This document shows positions 50,513-60,500 of a stretch of 64,000 nucleotides of DNA, in pieces. Every line of letters starts with the position of its first letter. Position 1 is the stretch's first letter. Source of the DNA: Acidobacteriota bacterium (GTDB lineage: Bacteria; Acidobacteriota; Blastocatellia; Pyrinomonadales; Pyrinomonadaceae); the NCBI GenBank assembly GCA_016713675.1, contig JADJOS010000001.1, forward strand, positions 2,736,501 through 2,800,500. Reading direction: 5' to 3'. Under the pieces are notes generated by a model. It was not told where the DNA came from. It worked only from the letters and a program-made list of their open reading frames with translations, and ran no database searches. The position numbers were made by a program, and so were the translations under genes.

Positions 50513-51537
50513 TTAGAGTGTCTTAGTTACTTTTGTGAGCGATCGCGGGGCATCCGGATCGATGCCTTTTGCCTCAGAGAGAAGTGCGGCAAAGAGCTGA
50601 GCCGGAACTATAAACGGAATCGGCGTCAGAAATTCGTCCATAGCGGGCATACGCAGGCTATGCGGCGAAAGAGCCGCGATATCTTCGTCATTTGTGATAG
50701 ATAGGCAATCTGCTTTCAGGTCGCGAAGCTCTTCAAGCAGATCGACGCTGCTTTTTTCGTAACTCCTGCCGGGCCAAACATTATCACTGGAAAACGCCGT
50801 TCGACGATCGCAAGCGGCCCGTGGAAAAAATCAGCCGACGAAAACCGCTCGGCAACGACATAGCATGTTTCCATTAACTTGAGAGCCAACTCGTACGAAT
50901 TGCCGTAATTCATGCCGCGACCGACAACCACACAGTTTTCCATGAATGTGTATCGATCGACCATATCTCGCACATTTGGAAGCAATTCCAGAGCATTTGC
51001 GGCGTAAGAGGGGATCTTTTCAAACTCGAGTCCATTGTCCGCCAATGCCGCCGCGAGCATGTAAAAATGCAGCATTTGCCCCGTGTATGTCTTTGTCGCG
51101 GCGACGCTGAGTTCGCGTCCGGCGTGAATGAGCAGCGTTTCGTCAGTGATTTGTGCCATTGTCGAATCGGCCTCGTTCGTGATGCCGAGCGTGAATGCTC
51201 CGGACGCCTTTGCTGATTCGAGTACGGCGTTGATGTCCGTGCCTTCGCCCGATTGCGACACTCCGACGACAAGAGCTCTGCTCAGATCCAATTTTGCATT
51301 GTAAAGCGTTATTACCGACGGAGCTGAAAGAGAAACGGGAATTCCGGTCGTGACTTCGAGTAGATATCGACCAAATAACGATGCATTATCCGAACTGCCG
51401 CGGGCGACGATCACGATAAGATCAACATCTCGGCTTCGCAAAAAGCCGCTGAGGCGTCCAACCTTATCGCGTTCTGAGCAAATGGTCCGCTCCAAAACTT
51501 CGGGTTGTTCGGCGATCTCTTGCAGCATTAACGACAT
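50513..51537 (-). CDS. SIS-domain sugar-phosphate isomerase/deaminase (NagB-II/AgaS-like), frameshifted
   Basis: The first 260 residues contain two SIS modules: VARGSSDNASLFGRYLLE, VVGVSQSGEGTDINAV, SVAATKTYTGQML and VVGRGMNYGNSYELALKLME. The frame is lost at the T-run 50752-50757. Lengthening it by one base restores the ending SSVDLLEELRDLKADC...KGIDPDAPRSLTKVTKTL, the canonical SIS terminus, giving 341 residues. There is no glutaminase domain, so it is a deaminase or isomerase acting on an amino-sugar phosphate rather than GlmS. It follows the MFS gene on the same strand after 65 bases. Confidence 0.85.
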
Positions 51538-51602
51538 ATTATTGGTAAATCATAACATTCGTTTGGCGTTCGAGAAAAGTTGATAACAATGGCTGATATC
51601 GG

Positions 51603-52839
51603 TCAGGCTACAGCCTTCATTTTTCGGTTTCCCGCGAATAGCAGTATTGCACCGAGGAGACATGCCGCCGGACATACGAGAAGCGCATAGCTGAGCATCT
51701 TGGGCTCGGCGGTAGAGCCGAATCTGTCGCTTAGAATGCCGATCACATTGGAGCCGATCAGATACGAGCCGACATTGACCGCGAAGAAGAACATCGCGAT
51801 CCCGAGCCCGCGAAGATTGACGCCGGCGATCTCTGTGACATCTGCCGCCGCCGCACCGACCCAACCGAGGCCCGTAAACAGCAACAAAAAGCCCGCCGGA
51901 ACGATTACGTAGAAATTGCCCGAAAAAGGACCGCGATCCAGAGCGGAACTGAGATCAGACAAAGCAAAGTCCCGAATGCCATTCGCCCAAACCCTTTTGC
52001 TTTGAACCAGTCAGCCAACGCACCAGCAAAGAGTGTCGCCGGAATGCCGGCCGCGAGTGTCATCACTCCTGCCCAGAAGCCGTAGGTAGGAATATCGATC
52101 GTATGCACTCGCGAGATGAATACGGCTCCCCAGATAGAGATACTGTTTGTCGCGAGGCCGAACAGAGAGTAACCAAGACAAAGGAGAATGAAGATCGGGT
52201 TTTGAGCAGCCGTTTCCAATCGGTCGGCGAGTAATTGACGTCGTTTGCGGCCGCGATGGTTCGTGACGGCTCCTTCAGCACGAATGCCAGCATGCCGAAC
52301 ACTATTCCCGGAAATCCGATCAGCATAAATGCAGTACGCCAGCCGAATTGGCTTAAACTGCCGCCGAGCAAAGCCGCCATTCCTGCGCCGATAGCGATGC
52401 CCATCGAGTAAATGCTCGTTACTGTCGCACGACGTGCCGGCGGGAAATAGTCAGCGAGCAGCGATATCGCCGCCGGTCCTAGAGTCGCTTCGCCGACGCC
52501 GACCATCAACCGGCAAGCAAACAACGTCCAGAAATCATTCGCAAACGCTGTCAGGCCCGAGAACAAACTCCAAACTATTACTCCGATCGCAATTATCTTG
52601 CTCCGCGAACCTCGGTCCGCGATACGTCCGAATGGAATGCCGAGAATCGTGTAAAAGATCACAAACGACGTTGTCCCAAGTAACGCGAGTTGCGTGTCGC
52701 TGAACTCCATCTCCTTTTTTATCAATGGAAACAGGATGTAGATGATCGTCCTGTCGAGAAAATTCAACACGTAGATCACCATTAGCAGGGCCAATGCATA
52801 CCAGGAATATAGCGGAGTTTTTTCGGCTTGTTCTGTCAT
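51603..52839 (-). CDS. MFS transporter, two homopolymer frameshifts
   Basis: Three overlapping reading-frame pieces form one 12-helix major facilitator. The N-terminal half (MTEQAEKTPLYSWYALALLM, IPFGRIADRGSRSKIIAIGV with the loop 2-3 motif, CRLMVGVGEATLGPAAISLL) runs to WKRLLK. Adding one base to the T-run 52200-52203 continues it into NPIFILLCLGYSLFGLA. Adding one base to the A-run 51924-51928 continues VPLWIAVLF into SGNFYVIVPAGFLLLFTG. Corrected length is 412 residues, normal for the family. Resembles spinster/hexuronate-type carriers. It lies inside the acyl-metabolism operon, 3 bases after the MaoC gene. Confidence 0.85.
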
Positions 52840-52842
52840 TTA

Positions 52843-53241
52843 CTAGGGAAGTATCATCACCGCTGCTTCGCCTTTGACCAGCATTTCGCCGTTTTGATTT
52901 GAGCAGATCGTCTCTAGCGTGACGATATTCTTGTCTTCGCGAATATTCGTGATCGTCCCCGTTGCCGTAACGATATCGCCAATGAACACAGGTGCGACAA
53001 ACTTCATCGTCTGCGAAAGATACACGATCTTTCGCTCACGAAACTCATTGCCTAGTACGGCCGAGATAAAAGCCCCACTCAGCATACCGTGAGCGATCCG
53101 CTTGCCGAAACGCGTCGTTTTCGCAAACTCATCATCAAGATGTATCGGATTAAAATCGCCCGAGACCTCGGCAAATTTTCGTATCACCTCGTCCGTAACC
53201 TCACGTGAGGTCGAAAATTGATCACCTATTTTCAATTCCAT
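52843..53241 (-). CDS. MaoC-family (R)-specific enoyl-CoA hydratase
   Basis: A 132-residue single hot-dog domain. The hydratase catalytic region GDFNPIHLDDEFAKTTRFGK contains the Asp/His dyad, followed by RIAHGMLSGAFISAVLG. The family hydrates trans-2-enoyl-CoA to (R)-3-hydroxyacyl-CoA, linking beta-oxidation with other lipid pathways. Neighbouring acyl-CoA ligase and KAS III-like genes fit a role in fatty-acyl metabolism. Spaced 5 bases after the upstream hydrolase gene. Confidence 0.92.
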   Translation of the reverse strand: MELKIGDQFSTSREVTDEVIRKFAEVSGDFNPIHLDDEFAKTTRFGKRIAHGMLSGAFISAVLGNEFRERKIVYLSQTMKFVAPVFIGDIVTATGTITNIREDKNIVTLETICSNQNGEMLVKGEAAVMILP

Positions 53242-53246
53242 AAAAA

Positions 53247-54116
53247 TTACTTCCTCCCCAGAAATTCCAACACTGCCTTATTAAAGTCCGCTGCTTTTTC
53301 AAATTGCGGCACATGCCCGCATTGGTCGAATATCACAAGTTCCGATCCTGCGATGCCATTTTTGAATGTCGTCGCATCCGCGACCGGCAAAAGGCCGTCC
53401 TGCTTGCCCCATATGATCAGTGTCGGCTTTTTGATCTCGCCGAGGCGGTCGTTTAGAAAATCCTCTTTTCGCTTTATGGATTCGATGATGCTGTTAATCG
53501 TGCCGCCGTCGCCCGCCATGACGCGTGCAGTCATAAACGTATCGACGAGAGCTTCGTTGTTCTGCAGCATAGGATTTGCGAATATTAGCTTCATATTTCC
53601 CCGGATCTCGTCGCGGGTCGAATTGTTCAACTGGTAGATCTGCTCGTTCGAAAAGTTCGCAGGAACTATGCCTGCGGCATCTGCCAGCACGATCTTTTCG
53701 ACGCGATTCGGATATTTTATCGCCATCATCGCGGCGACCCAGCCGCCCATCGAATTACCGACCAGCGAGGCCTTTTCGATCTTCAGTTCACTCATAAATT
53801 TGTCGAGAAAATCGACAAAAGTTCCGACACGGTACTTCAGACTAGGCTTGTCCGACTTGCCGAAACCGACCTGATCGATCGCGATCACACGATAGTTTTG
53901 GGCAAATGCTGCCGTATTCGTCTGCCAATTGGCCACGCTGCCGCCGAGGCCGTGAAGGAAGATCACCGTCGGCTTTGTCGCATCGCCAGTCTCGATATAA
54001 TTGATCTTCGCACCGAAAACGATAACTGATTTGTCCGGCAATGCTTGCGAAAAAGCGGCCGTTGAAAACGCTAAGAGGACAAATGCTATTCCGATAAAAT
54101 TAGTTCTGTTTCTCAT
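53247..54116 (-). CDS. Secreted alpha/beta hydrolase
   Basis: A 289-residue protein with a signal peptide (MRNRTNFIGIAFVLLAFSTA, cleavage near AFSQA). The alpha/beta-hydrolase triad is present: nucleophile Ser in LVGNSMGGWVAAM, Asp in IIWGKQDGLLP, His in FDQCGHVPQFEK; the oxyanion HG reads FLHGLGGSVANW. Likely an esterase or lipase acting in the periplasm. The start overlaps the acyl-CoA ligase stop by 17 bases. Confidence 0.9.
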   Translation of the reverse strand: MRNRTNFIGIAFVLLAFSTAAFSQALPDKSVIVFGAKINYIETGDATKPTVIFLHGLGGSVANWQTNTAAFAQNYRVIAIDQVGFGKSDKPSLKYRVGTFVDFLDKFMSELKIEKASLVGNSMGGWVAAMMAIKYPNRVEKIVLADAAGIVPANFSNEQIYQLNNSTRDEIRGNMKLIFANPMLQNNEALVDTFMTARVMAGDGGTINSIIESIKRKEDFLNDRLGEIKKPTLIIWGKQDGLLPVADATTFKNGIAGSELVIFDQCGHVPQFEKAADFNKAVLEFLGRK

Positions 54117-55728
54117 ACATCTTCTCCAAAAGATCTTTGTGGTTAGCCGCGATGACGTTTCGCTTTAATTTCATTGTCGGTGTGATCTCGTCACGCTCGG
54201 CAGAGAAGTCGCTGTCGAGTATAACGAACTGCTTGATCTGTTCCGAGCTCGAAACACGCGCATTTGCGGCTGCAACTGCTTGATCAACGAGCCCTTCGAT
54301 CTGTTCACGGCACATCGACGCAGCCTCGTTCACATTGATCGTTATCAATGCCACACAATAGCTTCGTCCGTCGCCAAATAGGAAACAATGGCTGATCAGG
54401 TGCGATTCCTTGACGAAATTCTCGATGAGTGCCGGGGCCACATTCTTGCCATTCGAGAGAACAATGATCTCCTTTTTTCGGCCTGTGATCTTAAGAAATC
54501 CGTCTTCATCGAGCTCGCCGAGATCGCCGGTTTCCAGCCAGCCGTCGGCGTCGAACATCTCCGCCGTCTTTTCAGGCTCCTTAAAGTAACCCGAAAACAT
54601 CATGTCGCTTCGGACCAGTATCTCACCATCCTCTGCGATCCGAACCTCGCACATCGGCATCGGTTTGCCGACGGTTCCGAATTTGTGTTCGTCGACGGTG
54701 TTGAATGCGACGCATATATTTTCCGTTAGCCCGTACGCCTGCAATATCGGCAGTTCGTGTCGTGCATAAAAGTCCGCGATCTCCAGCGGCAGCGGTGCTC
54801 CGCCCGAAGTCAGTAGCCGGACATTGCCGCCGAACGCGGCTTTCAATGCTTCCTTTCCGGCCTCAGGATCGGCTGCGACCTTTGCATGGATCTTTTCGAA
54901 GAATCTCGGTAGGGAAGCGAACACAGTCGGCTTGACCTCAAACATGTACGCATACAGTTTGCTCAGATCGTCCACAAAATAAGCTGCCGTTCCACTGTAA
55001 AGCCTGTTGTAAATGCCCGATATTCGCTCCGCCACATGGCATCCAGGCAAATAAGAAAGAGCAACGTCCGTCTCAAATATAGGCACCGACCGCCGCAGCG
55101 ACTCGACGCTGTTCAACACATACTTATGCGACAACATCGCCCCTTTCGGCTCGCCGGTCGTGCCCGAGGTGTAGACCATGATCGCCGTGTCAACGCTCGT
55201 CGCGCCAAAACCCAACTCTTCGACACGAGGCATGAATTCTTCGCGTTTTGACCGTCCTAATGCGAGCGTCAAATAAAAGGCGGAAACGCGACCGGTAGGG
55301 AGTGTATCAATATCATCGACGGACTCGATCAGGAACACCTCTCGAACCTTTGGCATACCAACGCCGTCAAGCTTGCGAAGCTGCTCGACCGTGTCAACCA
55401 CAACAAACTCAGCGTCCGAATGGTTGATGATGAAATGAGCTTGTTCCGCCGAACTCGTCGGATAGATCCCGACCCCGACGCCGCCGGCAGCGATGGCGGC
55501 TATGTCGCAGATCGTCCATTCCGGCACATTTCCGGCAAGGATCGCGACACTCGCACCTTCCGTCAGGCCTTTGGCTAGCAATGCACAAGCTAGATCGTGA
55601 ACCTTGTCCTCAAATTCGCCCCAGGTCTGTGCCGACCAGCCGTCGCCGTCGCGTGTGTAGAACACGTCCCGCTCGCGGTATTTTTCGCATTGGGCACGGA
55701 ACAGGCTGTAAATATTAGGGAACTGCAT
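54100..55728 (-). CDS. Long-chain acyl-CoA synthetase (AMP-forming)
   Basis: A 542-residue ANL-superfamily ligase. The P-loop motif is MVYTSGTTGEPKGAML. LPILQAYGLTENICVAFNT (motif A5) and WLETGDLGELDEDGFLKITG (A7) are present, and the C-terminal domain has GRKKEIIVLSNGKNVAP. The layout matches FACS/FadD15-type enzymes that activate long-chain fatty acids as CoA thioesters. It starts 10 bases after the KAS III-like gene stop and probably feeds acyl groups to it or to the MaoC enzyme. Confidence 0.93.
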   Translation of the reverse strand: MQFPNIYSLFRAQCEKYRERDVFYTRDGDGWSAQTWGEFEDKVHDLACALLAKGLTEGASVAILAGNVPEWTICDIAAIAAGGVGVGIYPTSSAEQAHFIINHSDAEFVVVDTVEQLRKLDGVGMPKVREVFLIESVDDIDTLPTGRVSAFYLTLALGRSKREEFMPRVEELGFGATSVDTAIMVYTSGTTGEPKGAMLSHKYVLNSVESLRRSVPIFETDVALSYLPGCHVAERISGIYNRLYSGTAAYFVDDLSKLYAYMFEVKPTVFASLPRFFEKIHAKVAADPEAGKEALKAAFGGNVRLLTSGGAPLPLEIADFYARHELPILQAYGLTENICVAFNTVDEHKFGTVGKPMPMCEVRIAEDGEILVRSDMMFSGYFKEPEKTAEMFDADGWLETGDLGELDEDGFLKITGRKKEIIVLSNGKNVAPALIENFVKESHLISHCFLFGDGRSYCVALITINVNEAASMCREQIEGLVDQAVAAANARVSSSEQIKQFVILDSDFSAERDEITPTMKLKRNVIAANHKDLLEKMYEKQN

Positions 55729-55738
55729 TTAGAAAATA

Positions 55739-56728
55739 CTAATACTTCATCGCCAAACACGCCATATTGAGGCCGCCGCCTGAAGCGCATAGAACAACCG
55801 TGTCGCCGCGTTTCAGTTTGCGGGCGGCCAACGCGTCGTGAAAGACCATCGGAATACACGCCGAACCTGTATATCCCCATTTATACATTATCGTATGCGT
55901 CTTCTCGTACGGGATCTCCATATTTTCCATCACGAGCTTAATCGTGGACAAATTGACCTGCGTCCAGAGATATAGGTCAACGTCCGAGCGCGTCATATCC
56001 GCCTTTTCCAGAACCTCGTCAACGATCTTCGGCCAGCCATAGATGTTGACCTCTGCCGGATATTTCTTGGCAAAACGCAAATGATTGAAATTGCCGCCGT
56101 CTAGAACAGCCTGCGTGATCGGGTTTTTTGTCCCGCCGGCAAAAATGCCCATAAAATCGTGATAGCTGCCGTCGGCGACGAGCTTTGAAGCCAGAAAATG
56201 CTCTTCTCCCTCGACCGCACGTAAAACCATCGCTCCGGCTCCGTCGGCAAAGAGCGTCGAGGTCTTTTTGTCTTTCCAGTCGATGAATTTGCTCATCGCG
56301 TAGCATCCGATCACGAGCACATTCTTATAACTTCGGTCTGCGATGATGTATTTGTACGCCGTATCAAGCGTGGTAACAAACCCTGCACACGCACAGTTTA
56401 TGTCAAACGTCCCGGCGTTCACGGCGCCGATACGCTCCTGTATAACGACAGACGTCGCCGGCGAAACGTATTCGGGTGTGTCGGTCGCGAGCAGTATCAG
56501 ATCAAGCTCCGAAGCATCGATCCCGGCGTCGGCAAGAGCGGCAAACGCGGCGTTTGTCGCAAGGTCCGCCGTACTTTCGTCGTCCGCGGCGATATGCCGC
56601 TCGCGAATGCCGACGATATTTGTTACAAATTCGTCGATGTCCTGCCCGAGCATCACACTCAGATCGGCGTTGGTCAGCACCTTTTCCGGCACGTACACGC
56701 CCGTTCCTATGATTCTCGCGTCTCTCAT
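55739..56728 (-). CDS. Ketoacyl synthase III-family enzyme with altered catalytic triad
   Basis: A 329-residue thiolase-fold protein with the active-site Cys114 in DINCACAGFVTTLD. Where FabH has PHQAN and HGNTSAA, this protein reads LWTQVNLSTIK and MYKWGYTGSACIPM, so the usual catalytic His and Asn are both absent. The nearby KTHT and WGYTGSA motifs look conserved in a distinct subfamily. It may do acyl transfer, non-decarboxylating condensation or chain release rather than FabH initiation. The start overlaps the upstream hydrolase stop as ATGA, so the two are coupled. Confidence 0.85.
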   Translation of the reverse strand: MRDARIIGTGVYVPEKVLTNADLSVMLGQDIDEFVTNIVGIRERHIAADDESTADLATNAAFAALADAGIDASELDLILLATDTPEYVSPATSVVIQERIGAVNAGTFDINCACAGFVTTLDTAYKYIIADRSYKNVLVIGCYAMSKFIDWKDKKTSTLFADGAGAMVLRAVEGEEHFLASKLVADGSYHDFMGIFAGGTKNPITQAVLDGGNFNHLRFAKKYPAEVNIYGWPKIVDEVLEKADMTRSDVDLYLWTQVNLSTIKLVMENMEIPYEKTHTIMYKWGYTGSACIPMVFHDALAARKLKRGDTVVLCASGGGLNMACLAMKY

Positions 56729-57522
56729 GATCTTTTTAAGAAGTCCCGCACGATCGCGTTAAATTTGTCGGCCTGCGAAACAAACGCCATATGGCTGCCG
56801 CCTTCGATAACAACAAGTTCGGCATTCGGTATTGCTGCGGCCAGATTTTGCGAATTCTGCATTGGAACGATCGTATCGACATCGCCCGTTACTACCAATG
56901 TCTCGGCCTCGATCTGCGGCAAACGTGATTCGGCGTCAAATGCAAATGCAGAACGAAGCTGGCCGAGATAGACATCTTCAGGTACGAAATTCTCCTCGCG
57001 TAAGCGGCAAAATTCCTCAACCGTTTCAGGGTCCGAAACTGCAAAATCCGGCGAAAACGAGACAGTGAGATACTGCCTGATGCGATCGCCCGAATTCAGG
57101 CCTTCGGTCGACGAGAACGCCGTCAGGACCTTTTGCGAAGACGAAACGTGATTCACACCGCCGAAACTCGTCGACGCCAGTACTAGCTTTTTCACTCGAT
57201 CAGGATATTTAAGTGTGAATTCCTGTGCGACAAATCCGCCGAACGACAATCCGAGTATATGCGCCTTGTCTATCTCCAGGGCGTCAAGCACAGCCGCCAC
57301 GTCGTCTGCGATGAACTCGATCGAGAGTGGTCGTGAACCATCGTCGGTCGATCCGGAGAGCCCACGCGGATCGAATGTGATCACGCGGAAATACTCGGCG
57401 AGGGCATTTGTCTGCCACGCCCAACTCCACATGCCCGATGCAAATCCCGGCACGAGTACGACAGCTTCACCCTCGCCGGCCGACTCACAGTATATTTGTG
57501 CGCCGCTAACATCTACTTTCAT
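56725..57522 (-). CDS. Cytoplasmic alpha/beta hydrolase
   Basis: A 265-residue alpha/beta hydrolase without a signal peptide. Nucleophile Ser in HILGLSFGGFVAQEF, Asp in LVVTGDVDTIVPM, His in VIEGGSHMAFVSQ. Family members include 3-oxoadipate enol-lactonase-like and thioesterase-like enzymes. As first gene of the run and coupled by ATGA to the KAS III-like gene, it may act on that enzyme's product, comparable in principle to OleB next to OleA. Substrate unknown. Confidence 0.88.
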   Translation of the reverse strand: MKVDVSGAQIYCESAGEGEAVVLVPGFASGMWSWAWQTNALAEYFRVITFDPRGLSGSTDDGSRPLSIEFIADDVAAVLDALEIDKAHILGLSFGGFVAQEFTLKYPDRVKKLVLASTSFGGVNHVSSSQKVLTAFSSTEGLNSGDRIRQYLTVSFSPDFAVSDPETVEEFCRLREENFVPEDVYLGQLRSAFAFDAESRLPQIEAETLVVTGDVDTIVPMQNSQNLAAAIPNAELVVIEGGSHMAFVSQADKFNAIVRDFLKRS

Positions 57523-57545
57523 TTCTGCCCCTTATTTGACGAAGC

Positions 57546-57578
57546 AAAAACGGCGGCGAACGTTATTGTCCGCCGCCG
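57546..57578 (-). terminator. Intrinsic terminator after the TonB receptor gene
   Basis: On the minus strand a G/C-rich 11-bp stem (57568-57578 with 57551-57561, one G-U pair) and a 6-base loop is followed by TTTTT (57550-57546). It ends the receptor transcript 7 bases after the stop, leaving only about 23 bases before the next start codon. Confidence 0.85.
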
Positions 57579-57584
57579 CCAAGG

Positions 57585-60500
57585 TTAGAAGCTCATCTTA
57601 AATGCAAGCTGGATAACACGCGGCCCGGTCGCTGCACGCTCGATGCGGCCGAAATTAGCACCGATGATGTTGTTGTTTGGGTTAGCGTAGTTGACCCAAT
57701 TGAACACGTTGAACATCTCAGCCCTGAGCTCGCCGCGAAAACGCTCGGAAAACGGAATGAACTTGATGAATGAAAGATCGACGTTCTTCTGTCCGGGTCC
57801 GGTAAGCATGTTTCGAGTGGTATTTCCGAATGGTGCATCCGGATCGAACGTGGGGGTGCCGAGTGTTGACGCAGCAAACGCCGCCGTGTTGAAATACTGC
57901 CCCAAACGCGTGTTAAGGTCGCCGGTCGTATAAAGGCTGTTACCTGTAAAGGCCGGATTGCGGTTCGCTCTGCTGACGATCGACGTGCCGTTGGTATTCT
58001 CGACCGAGAAGGGAAGCCCGGTCTGGATGACCGCAATGCCTGCGACTTCCCAATTTCCAAACAATGCACGTACGAATCGGCTGGAATTCTTGAAGTTTGG
58101 CAGGTCATAAACACCGCTGATGACAAATCGCTGTTCGCGGTTAAAGTCGCTGCGGCCGCGGTTTGTTCGCCAATTCAACTGATCGCCCGGAACGTTTGCA
58201 AGCTCGTTGAGAGCGGCTCCCGAGTAATAGTCTATCGACTTGCCGAATGTGTAAGCCGCAAGGAATTGAGCACCGTTGCTGAACCTTCGGCTAAGTGAAA
58301 CCTGTAGCGAATCATAATGCGAACGCGACGTGGTCTGCACCTGCTGGATCCCGCCGGTCACATTCTTATTTGCTGAGAAATTGGCTCCGAGCGGATTCGA
58401 GAACGTGTTCGTCGCTCGATTGTATACCGGTTGATTTAGCGTGATGATCTGCAAGAGCTTTGAGCCTTTGTTTCCTACATAGCCGACATCGACGACATAG
58501 TTCTTTGCAAACTGCATCTGAAAACCAAAGTTGTACTGCTGAATATACGGCGTCCGCAGATTCGGATCGACAAAAACTCCGCTTATCGCAGCACCGGTCG
58601 GCGAGGGATTTGCACCGTTCAGGGGGAACTGCGATGGCGGCGGAACCGGAAAGAACGGATTTCCGAAGGTTCTCAGTCCCGGAAATACGATCGGCGAAAC
58701 CACCGAGACGGGAAGCGAGAAATACGGATAATTGAAAAGCTGTGTATTTGCGTATCTTGTCGAGATACGATCGTAATAGATCCCATATCCGCCACGCATA
58801 ACGAGGTTTAGCTTCTCATCAAGCATGTACGCAACGCCGACTCGCGGCGAAAAATTATTCTTGTCCACCGGGACAAGAGTTTTTTCGACTGTCGGCACAC
58901 CTGCAAGAGTTCCGCCTTCTGCCTGAACCAGGCCGTTTGGCGGCAGCACGGGAGCGGCGGCTGTGCCATTGCGGATCTGATCGACGATCAGATTGACCAG
59001 ACGGCCGTTTGTGTCGACCGGCAGGCCAAAAAAGTCGTATCTGATGCCCATGTTCACGGTCAGCCGGCTACTGATCTTGAAGTCATCCTGGATAAACCCA
59101 CTTGAGTCCTTAACACGGAACGAGCGGTCGAAAATCCCGGAGCCGATCAGTGAAAGACCGTTGGTGAGCGTCGCAAAACTCAAACTCCCGCCCGTTAAAA
59201 AGTCACGGAAGCTGGCAAACAGCAGCTGACCGCGTGAAAATGCATTGAAGTAAAATTTCACGGTCGAGGCTCGATATTCGCCTCCGATCTTAATGCGGTG
59301 ATTGCCCCTGGTGATCGAGAGTGTGTCGCCTGCCGTGTAAGCGTTAATACGCGAAGACTGGTCTGCCAATGTTCCCGAGCCAAAGAAGAATGCCGAATCC
59401 AGCCCCAAGACACGGATAGTAGGGGCTCCCGGAAATGTGCCGGCGAGCGGGCTTGTGATGCCGAGCCCCGCTGCCGTAAATGGCTCTTCAGGAACGCTGG
59501 TCACCCGCAATCGGCTGAATCCGAACCTTGCCTGATTAACAATATTCGGCGAAAAGACGTAATTGTCCGTGATCGAATACAGCTTCTGTTTGATCGTCAG
59601 ATCGCCGCCGAAGCCGATCAACTGCCGTTCACCGTTTCCGAGGCCCGCGAAATTGTAATTCGCCTGAAATGTCGGATTGTCCGCAAAAAAGAACTTAGCT
59701 GAGATGTTATGCTTGTTGGTCAGCACAAAATCGGCGTTCGCATTGAATTGATTTTCCTTGAATGTGGACACGCCTGACTGAGGCACGGTCACCGTGGCAA
59801 ACGGATTAGCAGCGTTCGCAACGCCCGAAGAAGGTATGGCGAATCCGCCGCCCGGAAGCTGTGCATTTAGGATGTTCACCGCCTGAGGCGATATATTCGC
59901 GACCGGTATTCCGAATGTTGCGGCAAGTGCCACTGCGCTGCGGTTCGTGTCCGTCAGGCCGGCTGGTACGATCGGCGAGGTCAGGCTGTTGACCAGCGAA
60001 ACGCCGTTGCGTTCCTGCGTGCCCTGATACGAACCGAACAGGAAGACGCGGTCCTTGACGACGGCACCGCCGAGTGTGCCGCCCCACTGATTTCGTGTCG
60101 CGACCGGACGTTCTATGCCGCGTGCTTTGATGAATGGCTCGTTGGCGTTTAGGGCTTTGTTTCTCAGAAAGTAATATGCACTGCCGTGCCGATCGTTGGT
60201 GCCGCTCTTGGTAATGGCTTCAACGTTTCCGCCCGCATTTCGGCCTGACGAAGCATCGTACATCGAGGTCTGGACGATGAATTCCTGGAGGCTGTCCGTA
60301 GCAGGGACCGCGATGTTCGGTGTCGAGTTGGTACCGATAGAGTTGGCATCGATACCGTTTATCTTGACGCTGTTGCTTGTAGTGCGTTGGCCGTTGACCG
60401 TGATGGTCGCGTCGCCGCGGCCCAGGTCTGTACTGTTCGTCACGCCGGTCTGGGCTCCCGGCGAAAGTGTCAACAGCTGTTGAAAATTGCGTGTCGGCAG

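Noticed and set aside
55739..57522. OleABCD olefin-synthesis cluster
   Set aside because: Hydrolase, thiolase-fold enzyme and ligase are present, but the ligase is of the FadD type, the KAS triad is altered and no OleD reductase is seen.
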